The notes under the pieces are model-generated. The model made no database searches. It was not told the DNA's origin and saw only the letters and a list, made by a program, of their open reading frames with translations. A DNA stretch of 41,654 nt, from NCBI GenBank assembly GCA_902799875.1, contig CADCCH010000015.1, positions 1 through 41,654 on the forward strand, written 5' to 3'. Positions 25,910 through 33,938 of this stretch are shown in pieces; the first letter of the stretch is position 1, and each line of letters begins with the position of its first letter. Both the position numbers and the translations under genes were made by a program. The stretch comes from an uncultured Bacteroidales bacterium (GTDB lineage: Bacteria; Bacteroidota; Bacteroidia; Bacteroidales; Paludibacteraceae).

Positions 25910-25941
25910 CAAAGATACAAAAAGATTTTCACATACGCAAG
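25910..25941 (-). promoter_or_regulatory. Promoter of the minus-strand polysaccharide cluster
   Basis: Read on the minus strand: -33 CTTG (25941-25938), a 20-nt spacer CGTATGTGAAAATCTTTTTG, and -7 TATCTTTG (25917-25910), followed by CACGC. Transcription should start near 25903, giving a short leader before 25866. Confidence 0.8.
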
Positions 25942-25951
25942 TGCGCGCGCA
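25942..25951. other. 10-bp alternating GC palindrome between divergent promoters
   Basis: TGCGCGCGCA, a perfect palindrome of alternating purine and pyrimidine, lies directly upstream of the minus-strand -33 box and 25 bp from the plus-strand -33 box. It could be a regulator site or a Z-DNA-prone hinge; neither is demonstrated. Confidence 0.5.
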
Positions 25952-25976
25952 TTTTTTTTATTTTTTTCAATATTTA

Positions 25977-26008
25977 TTTGTGCATGTCATTTTTTTGTTG
26001 TACCTTTG
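25977..26008 (+). promoter_or_regulatory. Promoter of the DUF2723-CobW operon
   Basis: -33 TTTG (25977-25980), 20-nt spacer TGCATGTCATTTTTTTGTTG, -7 TACCTTTG (26001-26008), then CAGCG. The predicted start is near 26014, 43 nt before the DUF2723 ATG. Confidence 0.85.
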
Positions 26009-26056
26009 CAGCGATTTTGCCTAAAAACGGCCTAAAATATAAAAATCAACGATAAA

Positions 26057-29000
26057 ATGAAACAATTCAAATTGTGGAATACGCTGTGCGGATGGGTGGT
26101 TTTTGCTATCGCAGCGGCAACGTATCTCCTTACCATGGAGCCTACGGCTTCTTTCTGGGACTGCGGAGAGTTCATCTCCAGCGCCTGGAAGTTGGACGTG
26201 GGACATCCGCCCGGAGCACCGTTCTTTATGCTCATGGGGCATTTTTTTAGTCTGTTTGCCTCGGACACGAGTCATGTGGCGATGTGCGTGAATGCGCTGT
26301 CGGCTCTGGCGAGTGCGTTTACCATCCTTTTCCTTTTCTGGACCGTTACGGCGTTGGCAAAGAAACTCGTTCAGCCGGATTCGCTCTGGAAAGGCATCGG
26401 TATCTTGGGTGCCGGTGCGGTAGGTGCGTTAGCCTATACCTTCAGCGACACATTCTGGTTTAGTGCGGTTGAAGGTGAAGTGTATGCCTCCTCATCGCTC
26501 TTTACGGCCGTGGTGTTCTGGCTGATCCTCAAATGGGATGAACAGGCAGACGAAGAGGGTAGTGACAAATGGCTTATCGCGATCGCTTATCTGATGGGTC
26601 TCTCCATCGGTGTGCACTTGCTGAACTTGCTGACCATCCCGGCTATCGGACTTGTTTATTACTTCCGTAAGTACGAGTTCAGTTGGAAAGGTCTCATCTA
26701 CGCTTTCCTCGCTTCCTGCGCTGTGTTACTGGTGATTCTGTACGGTATCATTCCGGGTGTACCGACCTTGATTGGTTGGTTCGAGTTGGCATTCGTCAAC
26801 GGTCTCGGATGTCCGTTCAATACGGGCCTCGCCGTATGTCTGGTACTGATTGCGGCCTTCCTGACCTGGGCTATCTGGTACACTCGCAAAAAAGAATGGC
26901 GTTGGTTGAACACAGCGGCTATCATGGTGACTGTCATCCTCGTCGGATACAGTTCTTATGCAGCACTCGTGATCCGTTCCAATGCAGACACACCGATGGA
27001 TCAGAACAGCCCGGACAATGTGTTTAGTCTCAAATACTACCTCAACCGCGAGCAGTACGGCGATCGTCCGTTATTCTACGGCCAGACCTATAACGCTCCG
27101 GTAGAGCTGCGTGTGGAGGGTAATATGTGTATTCCTGTAGAGAAAAAAGGACACGCCCAGTACGCTCCTGCACCGAAGAAAGAAGGCGAGAAGGACAAAT
27201 ATGTAATTACCGGTTATAAGACCAGTTACAAGTACATGCCGCAGTTCTGCATGCTTTTCCCGCGTATGTATTCCTCGCAGGGAAGCCATGTGCAGGCGTA
27301 TAAAGAATGGGCGGATGTGAAGGGCAAACGCGTTCGGTATGAGTACTGCGGACAGCAGAAAACCGAGTACTGTCCGACCTTCGCGGAGAACATGCGGTTC
27401 TTCTTCCGCTATCAGGTCAACTTCATGTACTGGCGCTATTTCATGTGGAACTTTGTCGGTCGTCAAAACGACCTGCAGTCCTACGGCGACATTACAAAAG
27501 GCAACTGGATCTCCGGTATCGACTTCATCGACAATGCGATGTTAGGCGACCAGAGTCTGCTGCCTGCCGAGCTCAAAGAAAACAAAGGACATAATGTTTA
27601 TTATTTCCTGCCGCTCATCCTCGGAATCATCGGTATCGTTTGGCAATGTAACAAGCGTGACAAGGACGGAAAAGCAACCGGATGGGAGAACTTTACGCTC
27701 ACTTTCTTGCTCTTCTTCCTTACCGGTCTGGCTATCGTCTTGTACCTCAACCAGACGCCTTACCAGCCGCGTGAACGAGACTATGCGTATGCCGGATCGT
27801 TCTATGCGTTCTGTATCTGGATCGGTCTTGGTGTACTGGCACTCATCGATTGGATCAATAGTGCGTTGAAGTCCGAAGCGGGAAAGGCCTGCGTGGCTTC
27901 CGTAATGTTCCTTTTGTGCCTGGGTGTACCTGCGCTTATGGCACAGCAGAACTGGGATGATCACGATCGTAGTCAGCGTTACTCCTGTCGTGATTTCGGT
28001 GCAAACTACCTCAAGTCCTGTGAGACACAAGCGATCTTGTTCTCCAACGGTGATAACGATACCTTCCCGCTCTGGTACAACCAGGAGGTGGAGGAAGTAG
28101 GTACCGACCTGCGTGTATGTAACCTCTCGTATCTCCAAACCGATTGGTATATTTCGCAGATGAAACGTCCGTACTACGAGTCCAAGGCCTTGCCGATCTC
28201 GTGGGAATACAAGGACTTTATGCCCGGATCCAATGAAATTGCACGTGTGGACAACCGTCTCGGACAACCGATCAGCGTGGAGAAAGCGTTCAATTTCCTG
28301 CGCTCTGACGATCCGCGTACCAAGACCCGCGAGGGAGATAACTACATCCCGTCGGATCAACTCTACGTAGAGACTCCGGAAGGCGAGCAGATCTTCTTCA
28401 AGAAAAAACGCATGTACACGCGTTCGGAAATGATGATCATGGAGATGCTGTCCACCAACAAGTGGGAGCGCCCTATGTATTTCTGTGCGACCGTAGGAAA
28501 CGACTATTACCTGGGTCTCGAGCCGTACATGGAACTGACCGGTTTGGCTTATCAGATCACGCCGACTCGCAGTAGGGATGGTCAGCCGCGCGTCAACACG
28601 GAGAAGATGTACGAGAACATGATGCATCAGTTTAAGTTCGGCAACATGAACATCCCGGGCATCTATATCGATGAAAACCTGATGCGTATGTGCCGCACCC
28701 ACCGTATGATGTTTGCCCAACTGGCGGAACAACTCATCCGTGAGAACCAGCGTGAGAAAGCGCTCGAGGTGCTGGATTACGCCGAAGAGCAGTTGCCTGG
28801 CTACAACGTACCGTACGACTATACGAGTGCGTCGATGGCTTCGATGTATTTCATGCTCAAAGAGGACGAAAAAGCACTCGCGATCATGGATAAGGTAGCA
28901 CAGACCTGCGTAGAATATTTGCGTTTTGCCGCATCGCTCGATCGCAGTCAGCGTGCAAGTATGGAGTCCACCACAGGTCGCGAGAATGCGATTCTCGGCT

Positions 29001-29083
29001 ATGTGCTCCAGACTTGTGAGCGCTACGGACAGAATGATTTTGTAGAAAAATATTACGGCGATTATGCCGCTTATGCCAAATGA
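26057..29083 (+). CDS. DUF2723 (GT117-type) polytopic membrane glycosyltransferase
   Basis: 1008 residues. The N-terminal DUF2723 signature TYLLTMEPTASFWDCGEFISSAWKLDVGHPPGAPFFMLMGHFFS is plain, with the acidic WDCGE and HPPGAP motifs expected at the external loop of a GT-C enzyme. About a dozen hydrophobic helices lie within residues 10-620, with a soluble part between about 320 and 470. The C-terminal 350 residues are soluble and end in a TPR-like helical stretch (EKALEVLDYAEEQLPGYNVPYDYTSASMASMYFMLKEDEKALAIMDKVAQ). In Bacteroidetes this family is linked to protein O-glycosylation in the periplasm. It overlaps the CobW gene by 4 bp (ATGA). Confidence 0.88.
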   Translation: MKQFKLWNTLCGWVVFAIAAATYLLTMEPTASFWDCGEFISSAWKLDVGHPPGAPFFMLMGHFFSLFASDTSHVAMCVNALSALASAFTILFLFWTVTALAKKLVQPDSLWKGIGILGAGAVGALAYTFSDTFWFSAVEGEVYASSSLFTAVVFWLILKWDEQADEEGSDKWLIAIAYLMGLSIGVHLLNLLTIPAIGLVYYFRKYEFSWKGLIYAFLASCAVLLVILYGIIPGVPTLIGWFELAFVNGLGCPFNTGLAVCLVLIAAFLTWAIWYTRKKEWRWLNTAAIMVTVILVGYSSYAALVIRSNADTPMDQNSPDNVFSLKYYLNREQYGDRPLFYGQTYNAPVELRVEGNMCIPVEKKGHAQYAPAPKKEGEKDKYVITGYKTSYKYMPQFCMLFPRMYSSQGSHVQAYKEWADVKGKRVRYEYCGQQKTEYCPTFAENMRFFFRYQVNFMYWRYFMWNFVGRQNDLQSYGDITKGNWISGIDFIDNAMLGDQSLLPAELKENKGHNVYYFLPLILGIIGIVWQCNKRDKDGKATGWENFTLTFLLFFLTGLAIVLYLNQTPYQPRERDYAYAGSFYAFCIWIGLGVLALIDWINSALKSEAGKACVASVMFLLCLGVPALMAQQNWDDHDRSQRYSCRDFGANYLKSCETQAILFSNGDNDTFPLWYNQEVEEVGTDLRVCNLSYLQTDWYISQMKRPYYESKALPISWEYKDFMPGSNEIARVDNRLGQPISVEKAFNFLRSDDPRTKTREGDNYIPSDQLYVETPEGEQIFFKKKRMYTRSEMMIMEMLSTNKWERPMYFCATVGNDYYLGLEPYMELTGLAYQITPTRSRDGQPRVNTEKMYENMMHQFKFGNMNIPGIYIDENLMRMCRTHRMMFAQLAEQLIRENQREKALEVLDYAEEQLPGYNVPYDYTSASMASMYFMLKEDEKALAIMDKVAQTCVEYLRFAASLDRSQRASMESTTGRENAILGYVLQTCERYGQNDFVEKYYGDYAAYAK

Positions 29084-30255
29084 TAGAAATTAATAAAATC
29101 CCGGTACTGTTGATTACCGGATATTTAGGAAGCGGTAAGACCACTTTGTTGAACCGCATTCTTACCAACGAAAAAGGTATTCGCTTTGCCGTTATCGTCA
29201 ATGATATCGGTGAAGTGAATATCGATGCCTCGCTTATCCAAAAGGGCGGGGTGGTATCCCAAAACGATGACTCGCTTGTGGCGCTGCAGAACGGCTGTAT
29301 CTGCTGTTCGCTCAAGATGGACCTGATAGCCCAGTTGCATGACTTGTGCGCGCAACATGCCTTCGATTATATCGTTATCGAGGCCTCGGGTATCTGTGAA
29401 CCGGCTCCTATTGCACAGACGCTTTGCAGCTATGCGCAAATGGTTCCGCAGTTTGCCACCGACGGACTGCCGACACTCGATTGCATCTGCTCGGTGGTAG
29501 ATGCGTTGCGGTTGCGCGATGAGTTCGATAGCGGTGATGCGTTAGCCCACTATATTCCTAAGGAAGAAGACCTCGCTGCACTGGTGATTGAGCAGATCGA
29601 GTTCAGTAATATTATTCTTCTAAATAAGGCTTCCGAAGTTAGCGAAGAGGAACTTGTTCGAATCAAGGCAATCATTCGCGCTATACAACCTACGGCAGAA
29701 ATTATCGAAACGAACTACTGCGATGTGGACCTGGAGAAGCTGCTGAACACCCGTTTGTTTGACTTTGACAAAACGGCTACTTCGGCTGCATGGATCCAGG
29801 AAGTGGAGGATGCAAGTCACCATCATGAACATCATCATGACGACGACGACGATGACGATGACGAACACGGGCATCACGATCATCTGGCAGAGTTCGGCAT
29901 TGACACCTATGTATATTACGCGCGTAGGCCCTTCGATTTAGGTCTGTTCGATGAGTTTGTGGCAACGCATTGGCCCAAGAACGTACTCCGTTGTAAGGGT
30001 ATGTGTTATTTTGCCGAGGAGTACGACATGTGTTACCTCTTTGAACAAGCCGGCAAGCAGTTCAACCTCCGCAAAGCCGGAGAGTGGTTTGCTACCATGC
30101 CTAAAGAAGAACTCATGCAACTCATGGCAGACGATGCACAACTGCGTAAAGATTGGGATGACCAATACGGCGACCGAATGCAGAAACTGGTCTTCATCGG
30201 CCAGCATCTGGATCGCAAAGCCCTTACGGACGCCTTGGATAAATGTTTGCAGTAA
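29080..30255 (+). CDS. CobW/COG0523-family metal-chaperone GTPase with His/Asp-rich segment
   Basis: 391 residues. The P-loop is GYLGSGKTT (residues 14-22), switch region NDIGEVNID, the metal-binding CxCC is C73-I-C75-C76, and the guanine-specificity loop is LLNKAS. A strongly metal-binding stretch rich in His followed by eight Asp and more His lies at about residues 246-268. The C-terminal CobW_C domain runs from about residue 270. Family knowledge: such proteins deliver zinc, or another divalent metal, to client enzymes at the expense of GTP. Translational coupling to the DUF2723 gene is unusual, and could mean that the membrane enzyme or its substrate needs a metal. It ends with no gap against the O-methyltransferase on the other strand. 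Confidence 0.9.
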   Translation: MIEINKIPVLLITGYLGSGKTTLLNRILTNEKGIRFAVIVNDIGEVNIDASLIQKGGVVSQNDDSLVALQNGCICCSLKMDLIAQLHDLCAQHAFDYIVIEASGICEPAPIAQTLCSYAQMVPQFATDGLPTLDCICSVVDALRLRDEFDSGDALAHYIPKEEDLAALVIEQIEFSNIILLNKASEVSEEELVRIKAIIRAIQPTAEIIETNYCDVDLEKLLNTRLFDFDKTATSAAWIQEVEDASHHHEHHHDDDDDDDDEHGHHDHLAEFGIDTYVYYARRPFDLGLFDEFVATHWPKNVLRCKGMCYFAEEYDMCYLFEQAGKQFNLRKAGEWFATMPKEELMQLMADDAQLRKDWDDQYGDRMQKLVFIGQHLDRKALTDALDKCLQ

Positions 30256-30885
30256 TTAGCGGATCTTACGAATAAGTGTAAGTCCGTCTCGTAACGGGAG
30301 GATAACTTGCTCAAAGCGGTTGTCCTCTTTTAGTCTGTCATTGAAGGCCCTCAGCCCTAAAGTCTGTTTGTCTTTGTCGTAGGCCGGATCGATAATATGT
30401 CCGTCCCAAAGCGTATTGTCCGCAAGAATGAAACCACCAACCGGAACGAGGGGATAAACGATATCCAAATACGCACAATATTCCCGCTTATCCGCATCAA
30501 TAAACACCAACTCAAAGAGACCTTCCAAATTTCCAATCTCCAATTTACAATCTCCAATCCGCAATTCTATTCGGTCACCAATCGGTGAGCGGGATAGATT
30601 GCGTCTAATCGTCTCTTCCAACTCGTCGTTATGCTCGATGGTGATCAGTTTGCCGCCTTCTGCCAGCCCTTCTGCAAGGCACAACGCACTATAGCCGGTG
30701 AAAGTACCGAGTTCCAGAATTCGTTGGGGACGAATCATCCAACTGATCATACTCAGTACCCGTCCCTGCACGTGTCCGCTCAGCATGTGCGGATTCAAAA
30801 CATGCACGTACGTGTCCCTGGTAATCGCTTGCAAAGCTTCGTTTTCCGGGGTAGAATGACTCGATATATACTCCTCAAGTATCAT
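30256..30885 (-). CDS. SAM-dependent O-methyltransferase (class I, COMT-like)
   Basis: 209 residues counted from MILEEYISSHS. SAM motif I is ILELGTFTGYSALCLAEGL (about residues 57-75), then LITIEHND, and motif LVFIDADKREY with the metal-binding Asp, then GGFILADNTLW. The frame is open for another 179 codons upstream, but those run antisense to the Lrp gene. The predicted promoter (-7 box at 30905-30912) fixes the start at 30885. Residues about 108-121 (GDCKLEIGNLEG) are encoded by a period-7 DNA repeat in place of the usual GDALEVIP-like sequence. The substrate is unknown; relatives methylate catechol-type or other small hydroxyl compounds. Its stop codon abuts the CobW stop. Confidence 0.9.
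   Translation of the reverse strand: MILEEYISSHSTPENEALQAITRDTYVHVLNPHMLSGHVQGRVLSMISWMIRPQRILELGTFTGYSALCLAEGLAEGGKLITIEHNDELEETIRRNLSRSPIGDRIELRIGDCKLEIGNLEGLFELVFIDADKREYCAYLDIVYPLVPVGGFILADNTLWDGHIIDPAYDKDKQTLGLRAFNDRLKEDNRFEQVILPLRDGLTLIRKIR
30525..30566 (-). repeat. Six 7-bp degenerate tandem units inside the O-methyltransferase gene
   Basis: On the plus strand: CCAAATT, TCCAATC, TCCAATT, TACAATC, TCCAATC, CGCAATT. They replace a conserved part of the SAM-binding domain without changing its length much. Confidence 0.85.
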
Positions 30886-30904
30886 TTTGCTACAAAATTT
30901 GCTG

Positions 30905-30936
30905 CAAAAGTACAAAAAAATTTGCACATATCCAAA
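30905..30936 (-). promoter_or_regulatory. Promoter of the O-methyltransferase gene
   Basis: Minus strand: -33 TTTG (30936-30933), 20-nt spacer GATATGTGCAAATTTTTTTG, -7 TACTTTTG (30912-30905), then CAGC. It overlaps the divergent Lrp promoter by 16 bp. Confidence 0.82.
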
Positions 30937-30952
30937 AAAAGTTGTAATTTTG
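30921..30952 (+). promoter_or_regulatory. Promoter of the Lrp/AsnC-trpS-lipoprotein-OMP operon
   Basis: -33 TTTG (30921-30924), 20-nt spacer CACATATCCAAAAAAAGTTG, -7 TAATTTTG (30945-30952), then CAGCC. Each promoter's -33 box lies inside the spacer of the opposite promoter, so the two RNA polymerase sites exclude each other. Confidence 0.85.
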
Positions 30953-30981
30953 CAGCCAAATTCAAGCATTTTAATAAAATA

Positions 30982-31440
30982 ATGGAAAAAATTGACGAAT
31001 TGGATCGTAAGATTCTGAAGATTATCACCCAGAATGCTCGCATTCCCTTCCGCGATGTGGCAGAGCAGTGTGGCGTAAGTCGTGCTGCGGTTCACCAACG
31101 TGTGCAGAAAATGTTCGATAACGACGTGATCACCGGTTCGAGTTATCATGTGGAACCCAAATCGCTCGGCTACCAACTCTGTGTCTATATCGGTATCACG
31201 ATGGAGAAAGCATCGATGTACAACAATGTGATTGCAGAGCTGCAACAGATTCGCGAAGTGGTGGAAGCGCAATATACGCTTGGCGCGTTCGGTATCCTTA
31301 TTAAAGTATACGCGCGTGACAATGAGCACTTGCTGCAGTTGCTTAATACCAAGATCCAAGCCATTCCGGGTGTGGCCGATACAACGACCCTGACAGCATT
31401 GGCGCAACCGATCTATCGTCAATTACCGATTGAGATTTAA
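30982..31440 (+). CDS. Lrp/AsnC-family transcriptional regulator
   Basis: 152 residues. N-terminal wHTH IDELDRKILKIITQNARIPFRDVAEQCGVSRAAVHQRVQKM (residues 3-43), then the RAM/AsnC ligand-binding domain with GYQLCVYIGITME and AQYTLGAFGILIKVYARD. The open frame begins far upstream at 30631, but that part is antisense to the methyltransferase. The ATG at 30982 matches the family start and the promoter position. Family members bind amino acids and act as octamers. It sits over overlapping divergent promoters and precedes trpS by 1 bp, so autoregulation and control of the methyltransferase are likely, and an aromatic amino-acid ligand is possible (inference). Confidence 0.92.
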   Translation: MEKIDELDRKILKIITQNARIPFRDVAEQCGVSRAAVHQRVQKMFDNDVITGSSYHVEPKSLGYQLCVYIGITMEKASMYNNVIAELQQIREVVEAQYTLGAFGILIKVYARDNEHLLQLLNTKIQAIPGVADTTTLTALAQPIYRQLPIEI

Positions 31441-31441
31441 T

Positions 31442-32431
31442 ATGGAGAGAGTAATTAGTGGAATACGCCCTACGGGCAACTTGCACCTCGGTAACTATTT
31501 CGGCGCAGTGAAGTCCTTCGTGAAGATGCAGGATGAGTACGATTGTATGTTCTTTATTGCCGATTGGCACTCACTCACGACCCATCCGACGCCGGAGAAT
31601 ATCCGCAATTCGGTCAAGACCATTTTGTCGGAGTATCTGGCTTGCGGTATCGATCCCGAGAAAGCACCGATCTATGTGCAATCAGACGTCAAACAGGTGT
31701 TGGAACTCTATCTGTACCTCAATATGAACGCTTATCTGGGCGAGTTGGAGCGCGTCACCTCCTTTAAGGAGAAAGTGCGCAAACAGCCGGATAACGTCAA
31801 CGCCGGTCTGCTGACCTATCCCTGCCTCATGGCGGCTGATATCCTCATGCACAAGGCAGACAAGGTACCGGTAGGAAAGGATCAGGAACAGAATATGGAG
31901 ATGGCGCGTTTGTTCGCACGTCGTTTCAACCGTATCTATAACGTGGAGTACTTCAAAGAGCCGGCTTCCTTCCATTTTGCAGACAAGGCCGTCAAAGTGC
32001 CGGGACTCGATGGAACAGGTAAAATGGGTAAGTCCGAAGGCAACTGCCTCTATCTCTGTGATGACGAGAAAACCGTCACCAAGAAGATTATGCGTGCTGT
32101 GACCGACCAGGGACCGACCCAACTCAACCAGGAGAAACCCGAAGTCATCCAGAACCTCTTCACTCTCTGCGAGTTGCTCTGCGGTAAGGAAGCGGCAGAC
32201 TACTACAACGACCTGTACAACAACATGCAGATCCGTTACGGTGATATGAAAAAACAGATGGCAGCGGACGCGAATACACTTCTTGCACCTATCCGCGAGC
32301 GTATTCTGGCATATTCGTCCGACGATGCACTCCTCGACCGTATCATGCGTGAGGGCGCAGAGAAAGCAGCTGCACGAGCAGAGAAAACGATCGAGGAAGT
32401 CAGAGAAATCATTGGCTTTAGAAAGATTTGA
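31442..32431 (+). CDS. trpS: Tryptophan--tRNA ligase
   Basis: 329 residues, standard for bacterial TrpRS. SGIRPTGNLHLGNYFGAV contains the HIGH-type motif HLGN (residues 15-18). KMGKS at residues 194-198 is the KMSKS motif with Gly in place of the first Ser. Other hallmarks are DWHSLT, QSDVKQVLEL, TYPCLMAADIL and VGKDQEQNMEMAR. It starts 1 bp after the Lrp stop. Its stop overlaps the TTG start of the lipoprotein gene. No T-box or leader-peptide element is visible before it, so expression probably follows the Lrp promoter. Confidence 0.95.
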   Translation: MERVISGIRPTGNLHLGNYFGAVKSFVKMQDEYDCMFFIADWHSLTTHPTPENIRNSVKTILSEYLACGIDPEKAPIYVQSDVKQVLELYLYLNMNAYLGELERVTSFKEKVRKQPDNVNAGLLTYPCLMAADILMHKADKVPVGKDQEQNMEMARLFARRFNRIYNVEYFKEPASFHFADKAVKVPGLDGTGKMGKSEGNCLYLCDDEKTVTKKIMRAVTDQGPTQLNQEKPEVIQNLFTLCELLCGKEAADYYNDLYNNMQIRYGDMKKQMAADANTLLAPIRERILAYSSDDALLDRIMREGAEKAAARAEKTIEEVREIIGFRKI

Positions 32432-32634
32432 AAAAGCTTATCTACATAGGAATACTGGCGATCTTGTGTGGCTCTTGCGCCTCACAAGCCCCGCTCGATG
32501 ATGCCTATTACTGGCCGGATAAAAAAGCTCAGAGTACTCAGACTACTCCGAATAATCAGAATACTCCGAATAATCAGAAAATCGAGTACCTCAACGTCCA
32601 AGATACTACCGTAACAATCCGCGTAAACAAATGA
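32428..32634 (+). CDS. Small lipoprotein
   Basis: 68 residues starting at a TTG that overlaps the trpS stop (TTGA). The N-terminus MKKLIYIGILAILCGSC is a lipoprotein signal with the acylated Cys at position 17. The mature part is about 50 residues, has acidic and aromatic residues near its start (DDAYYWPDKK), then a PNNQNTPNNQ linker coded by two 18-bp repeats, and an end of VQDTTVTIRVNK. It overlaps the outer-membrane protein gene by 4 bp, so the two are probably made together and could interact at the outer membrane. I do not recognise a family. Confidence 0.7.
   Translation: MKKLIYIGILAILCGSCASQAPLDDAYYWPDKKAQSTQTTPNNQNTPNNQKIEYLNVQDTTVTIRVNK
32545..32580 (+). repeat. Two 18-bp direct repeats inside the lipoprotein gene
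   Basis: ACTCCGAATAATCAGAAT at 32545 is followed by ACTCCGAATAATCAGAAA at 32563, 17 of 18 identical. They encode the TPNNQN repeats. Confidence 0.9.
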
Positions 32635-33938
32635 AACGCCTCGCATATATAGTAGCTGTTGTCGGTTTAACTCTCGGCGCTATCTCGCCGAGCTTAGCCC
32701 AGGATTACGCTCGCATGAGTGAGCGAACGATCACGGGTACGGCGCGCTATGTCGGTATGTCCGGAGCGATGTCGGCGATTGGGGGCGATCCCTCTGCAGC
32801 GCACGATAACATTGCCGGTTTGGGACTCTATCGTCGTTCGGAAGCGATGATCTCGATGGATATAACACACGCCAAGCCGCTGACGCGCGTTTCGCTCTCG
32901 CAGGCTTCGTTCGTTCTCAGCCTTCCGGTCTTCAATACGGACAGTAAGGTCAAGTTCCACAACCTCATGATCTCCTATCGTCGCTTGCACGCATACAACC
33001 GCGAGTACTACATCAGCTCAGGGGCTGCTCCTTCTTTGGGCGCAATGTTGGCCAACACGGACGTAGAGTGGGATATTCCTTTCTGTGCGGATCCGTATAA
33101 TTCCGGTTACGACCTGCGTTTGCGCGAGAGTGGGGGAATATACGAATTTGATTTTGCCTGGGCTGCCAATATAGCGGACCAATGGTACGTGGGTGCTGCG
33201 CTTAACTTGCAGTCCTACTCGCTTTCGGCAGATGCCGGTTATCAGGAGATATTCAGCAGTAAGATCGGTGTGAACGGAACCAATTACTACAATCTCAACG
33301 CGTCCTCGTTGTTATACAACGGTTTCGGTGCCAGCCTATCTGCCGGCCTCATATACCGTCCGACAAGTTGGTTGCGTTTGGGAACGGGTATCCAGACACC
33401 TTCCTTAGGTCATCTTACGACCAGTGCTGCCGGCACCTTAACCGCCCAGACGGACAGTGTGCGTATCTCCTACGCACCGGATACCAGAAGCCGTGACACG
33501 CATTTCCATCAGCCCCTGCACAGCTCCTCTTCGGTGGCTTTCCAGATTGGCGCATATGGCATGATAGCCCTGCAATATGACTTGCATTACCAACCGAACG
33601 AGGCTCTCCGGCATTCCCTCCGCGCAGGTATTGAAGTGATCCCGATTTTAGGCCTCTATCTCAATGCCGGATACGCGTACGAGAGTCCGTTCAAGCATAT
33701 CGATAGTACGGTGCCGATGGATCCGACTTTCACGCGTCAGGATACCTATTTTATGTATCCGAACCACACCCACTATGCCTCTTTTGCAATAGGCTACCGT
33801 GGCCCGCATGTCATGATCCAGGCGGCTTACCAGTATAGTCGCAACAGTCGCGATCTGTACGCACATGAACAGATGGCTCCTGCAACCATCAACCAGGATA
33901 TTCACCGAGTGGTAGTGACCCTCGGATGGCATAATTGA
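32631..33938 (+). CDS. Outer-membrane beta-barrel protein (FadL/OmpP1-like)
   Basis: 435 residues with a signal peptide (residues 1-23, ending SLAQ). The mature start, YARMSERTITGTARYVGMSGAMSAIGGDPSAAHDNIAGLGLYRRSE, is the hallmark of the Bacteroidetes OmpP1/FadL-like transport proteins. Alternating hydrophobic strands and aromatic girdles follow to a terminal VVVTLGWHN. It would take up hydrophobic compounds or serve as a porin-like channel. It is last in the Lrp-trpS operon. The stretch after its stop contains no clear terminator. Confidence 0.82.
   Translation: MKRLAYIVAVVGLTLGAISPSLAQDYARMSERTITGTARYVGMSGAMSAIGGDPSAAHDNIAGLGLYRRSEAMISMDITHAKPLTRVSLSQASFVLSLPVFNTDSKVKFHNLMISYRRLHAYNREYYISSGAAPSLGAMLANTDVEWDIPFCADPYNSGYDLRLRESGGIYEFDFAWAANIADQWYVGAALNLQSYSLSADAGYQEIFSSKIGVNGTNYYNLNASSLLYNGFGASLSAGLIYRPTSWLRLGTGIQTPSLGHLTTSAAGTLTAQTDSVRISYAPDTRSRDTHFHQPLHSSSSVAFQIGAYGMIALQYDLHYQPNEALRHSLRAGIEVIPILGLYLNAGYAYESPFKHIDSTVPMDPTFTRQDTYFMYPNHTHYASFAIGYRGPHVMIQAAYQYSRNSRDLYAHEQMAPATINQDIHRVVVTLGWHN

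Noticed and set aside
27542..28732. 396-codon open frame on the minus strand
   Set aside because: Antisense to the DUF2723 gene; caused by its codon bias. No recognisable protein.
30886..31422. N-terminal extension of the O-methyltransferase (179 codons)
   Set aside because: It is antisense to the Lrp gene and lies upstream of the predicted promoter; the family start is at 30885.
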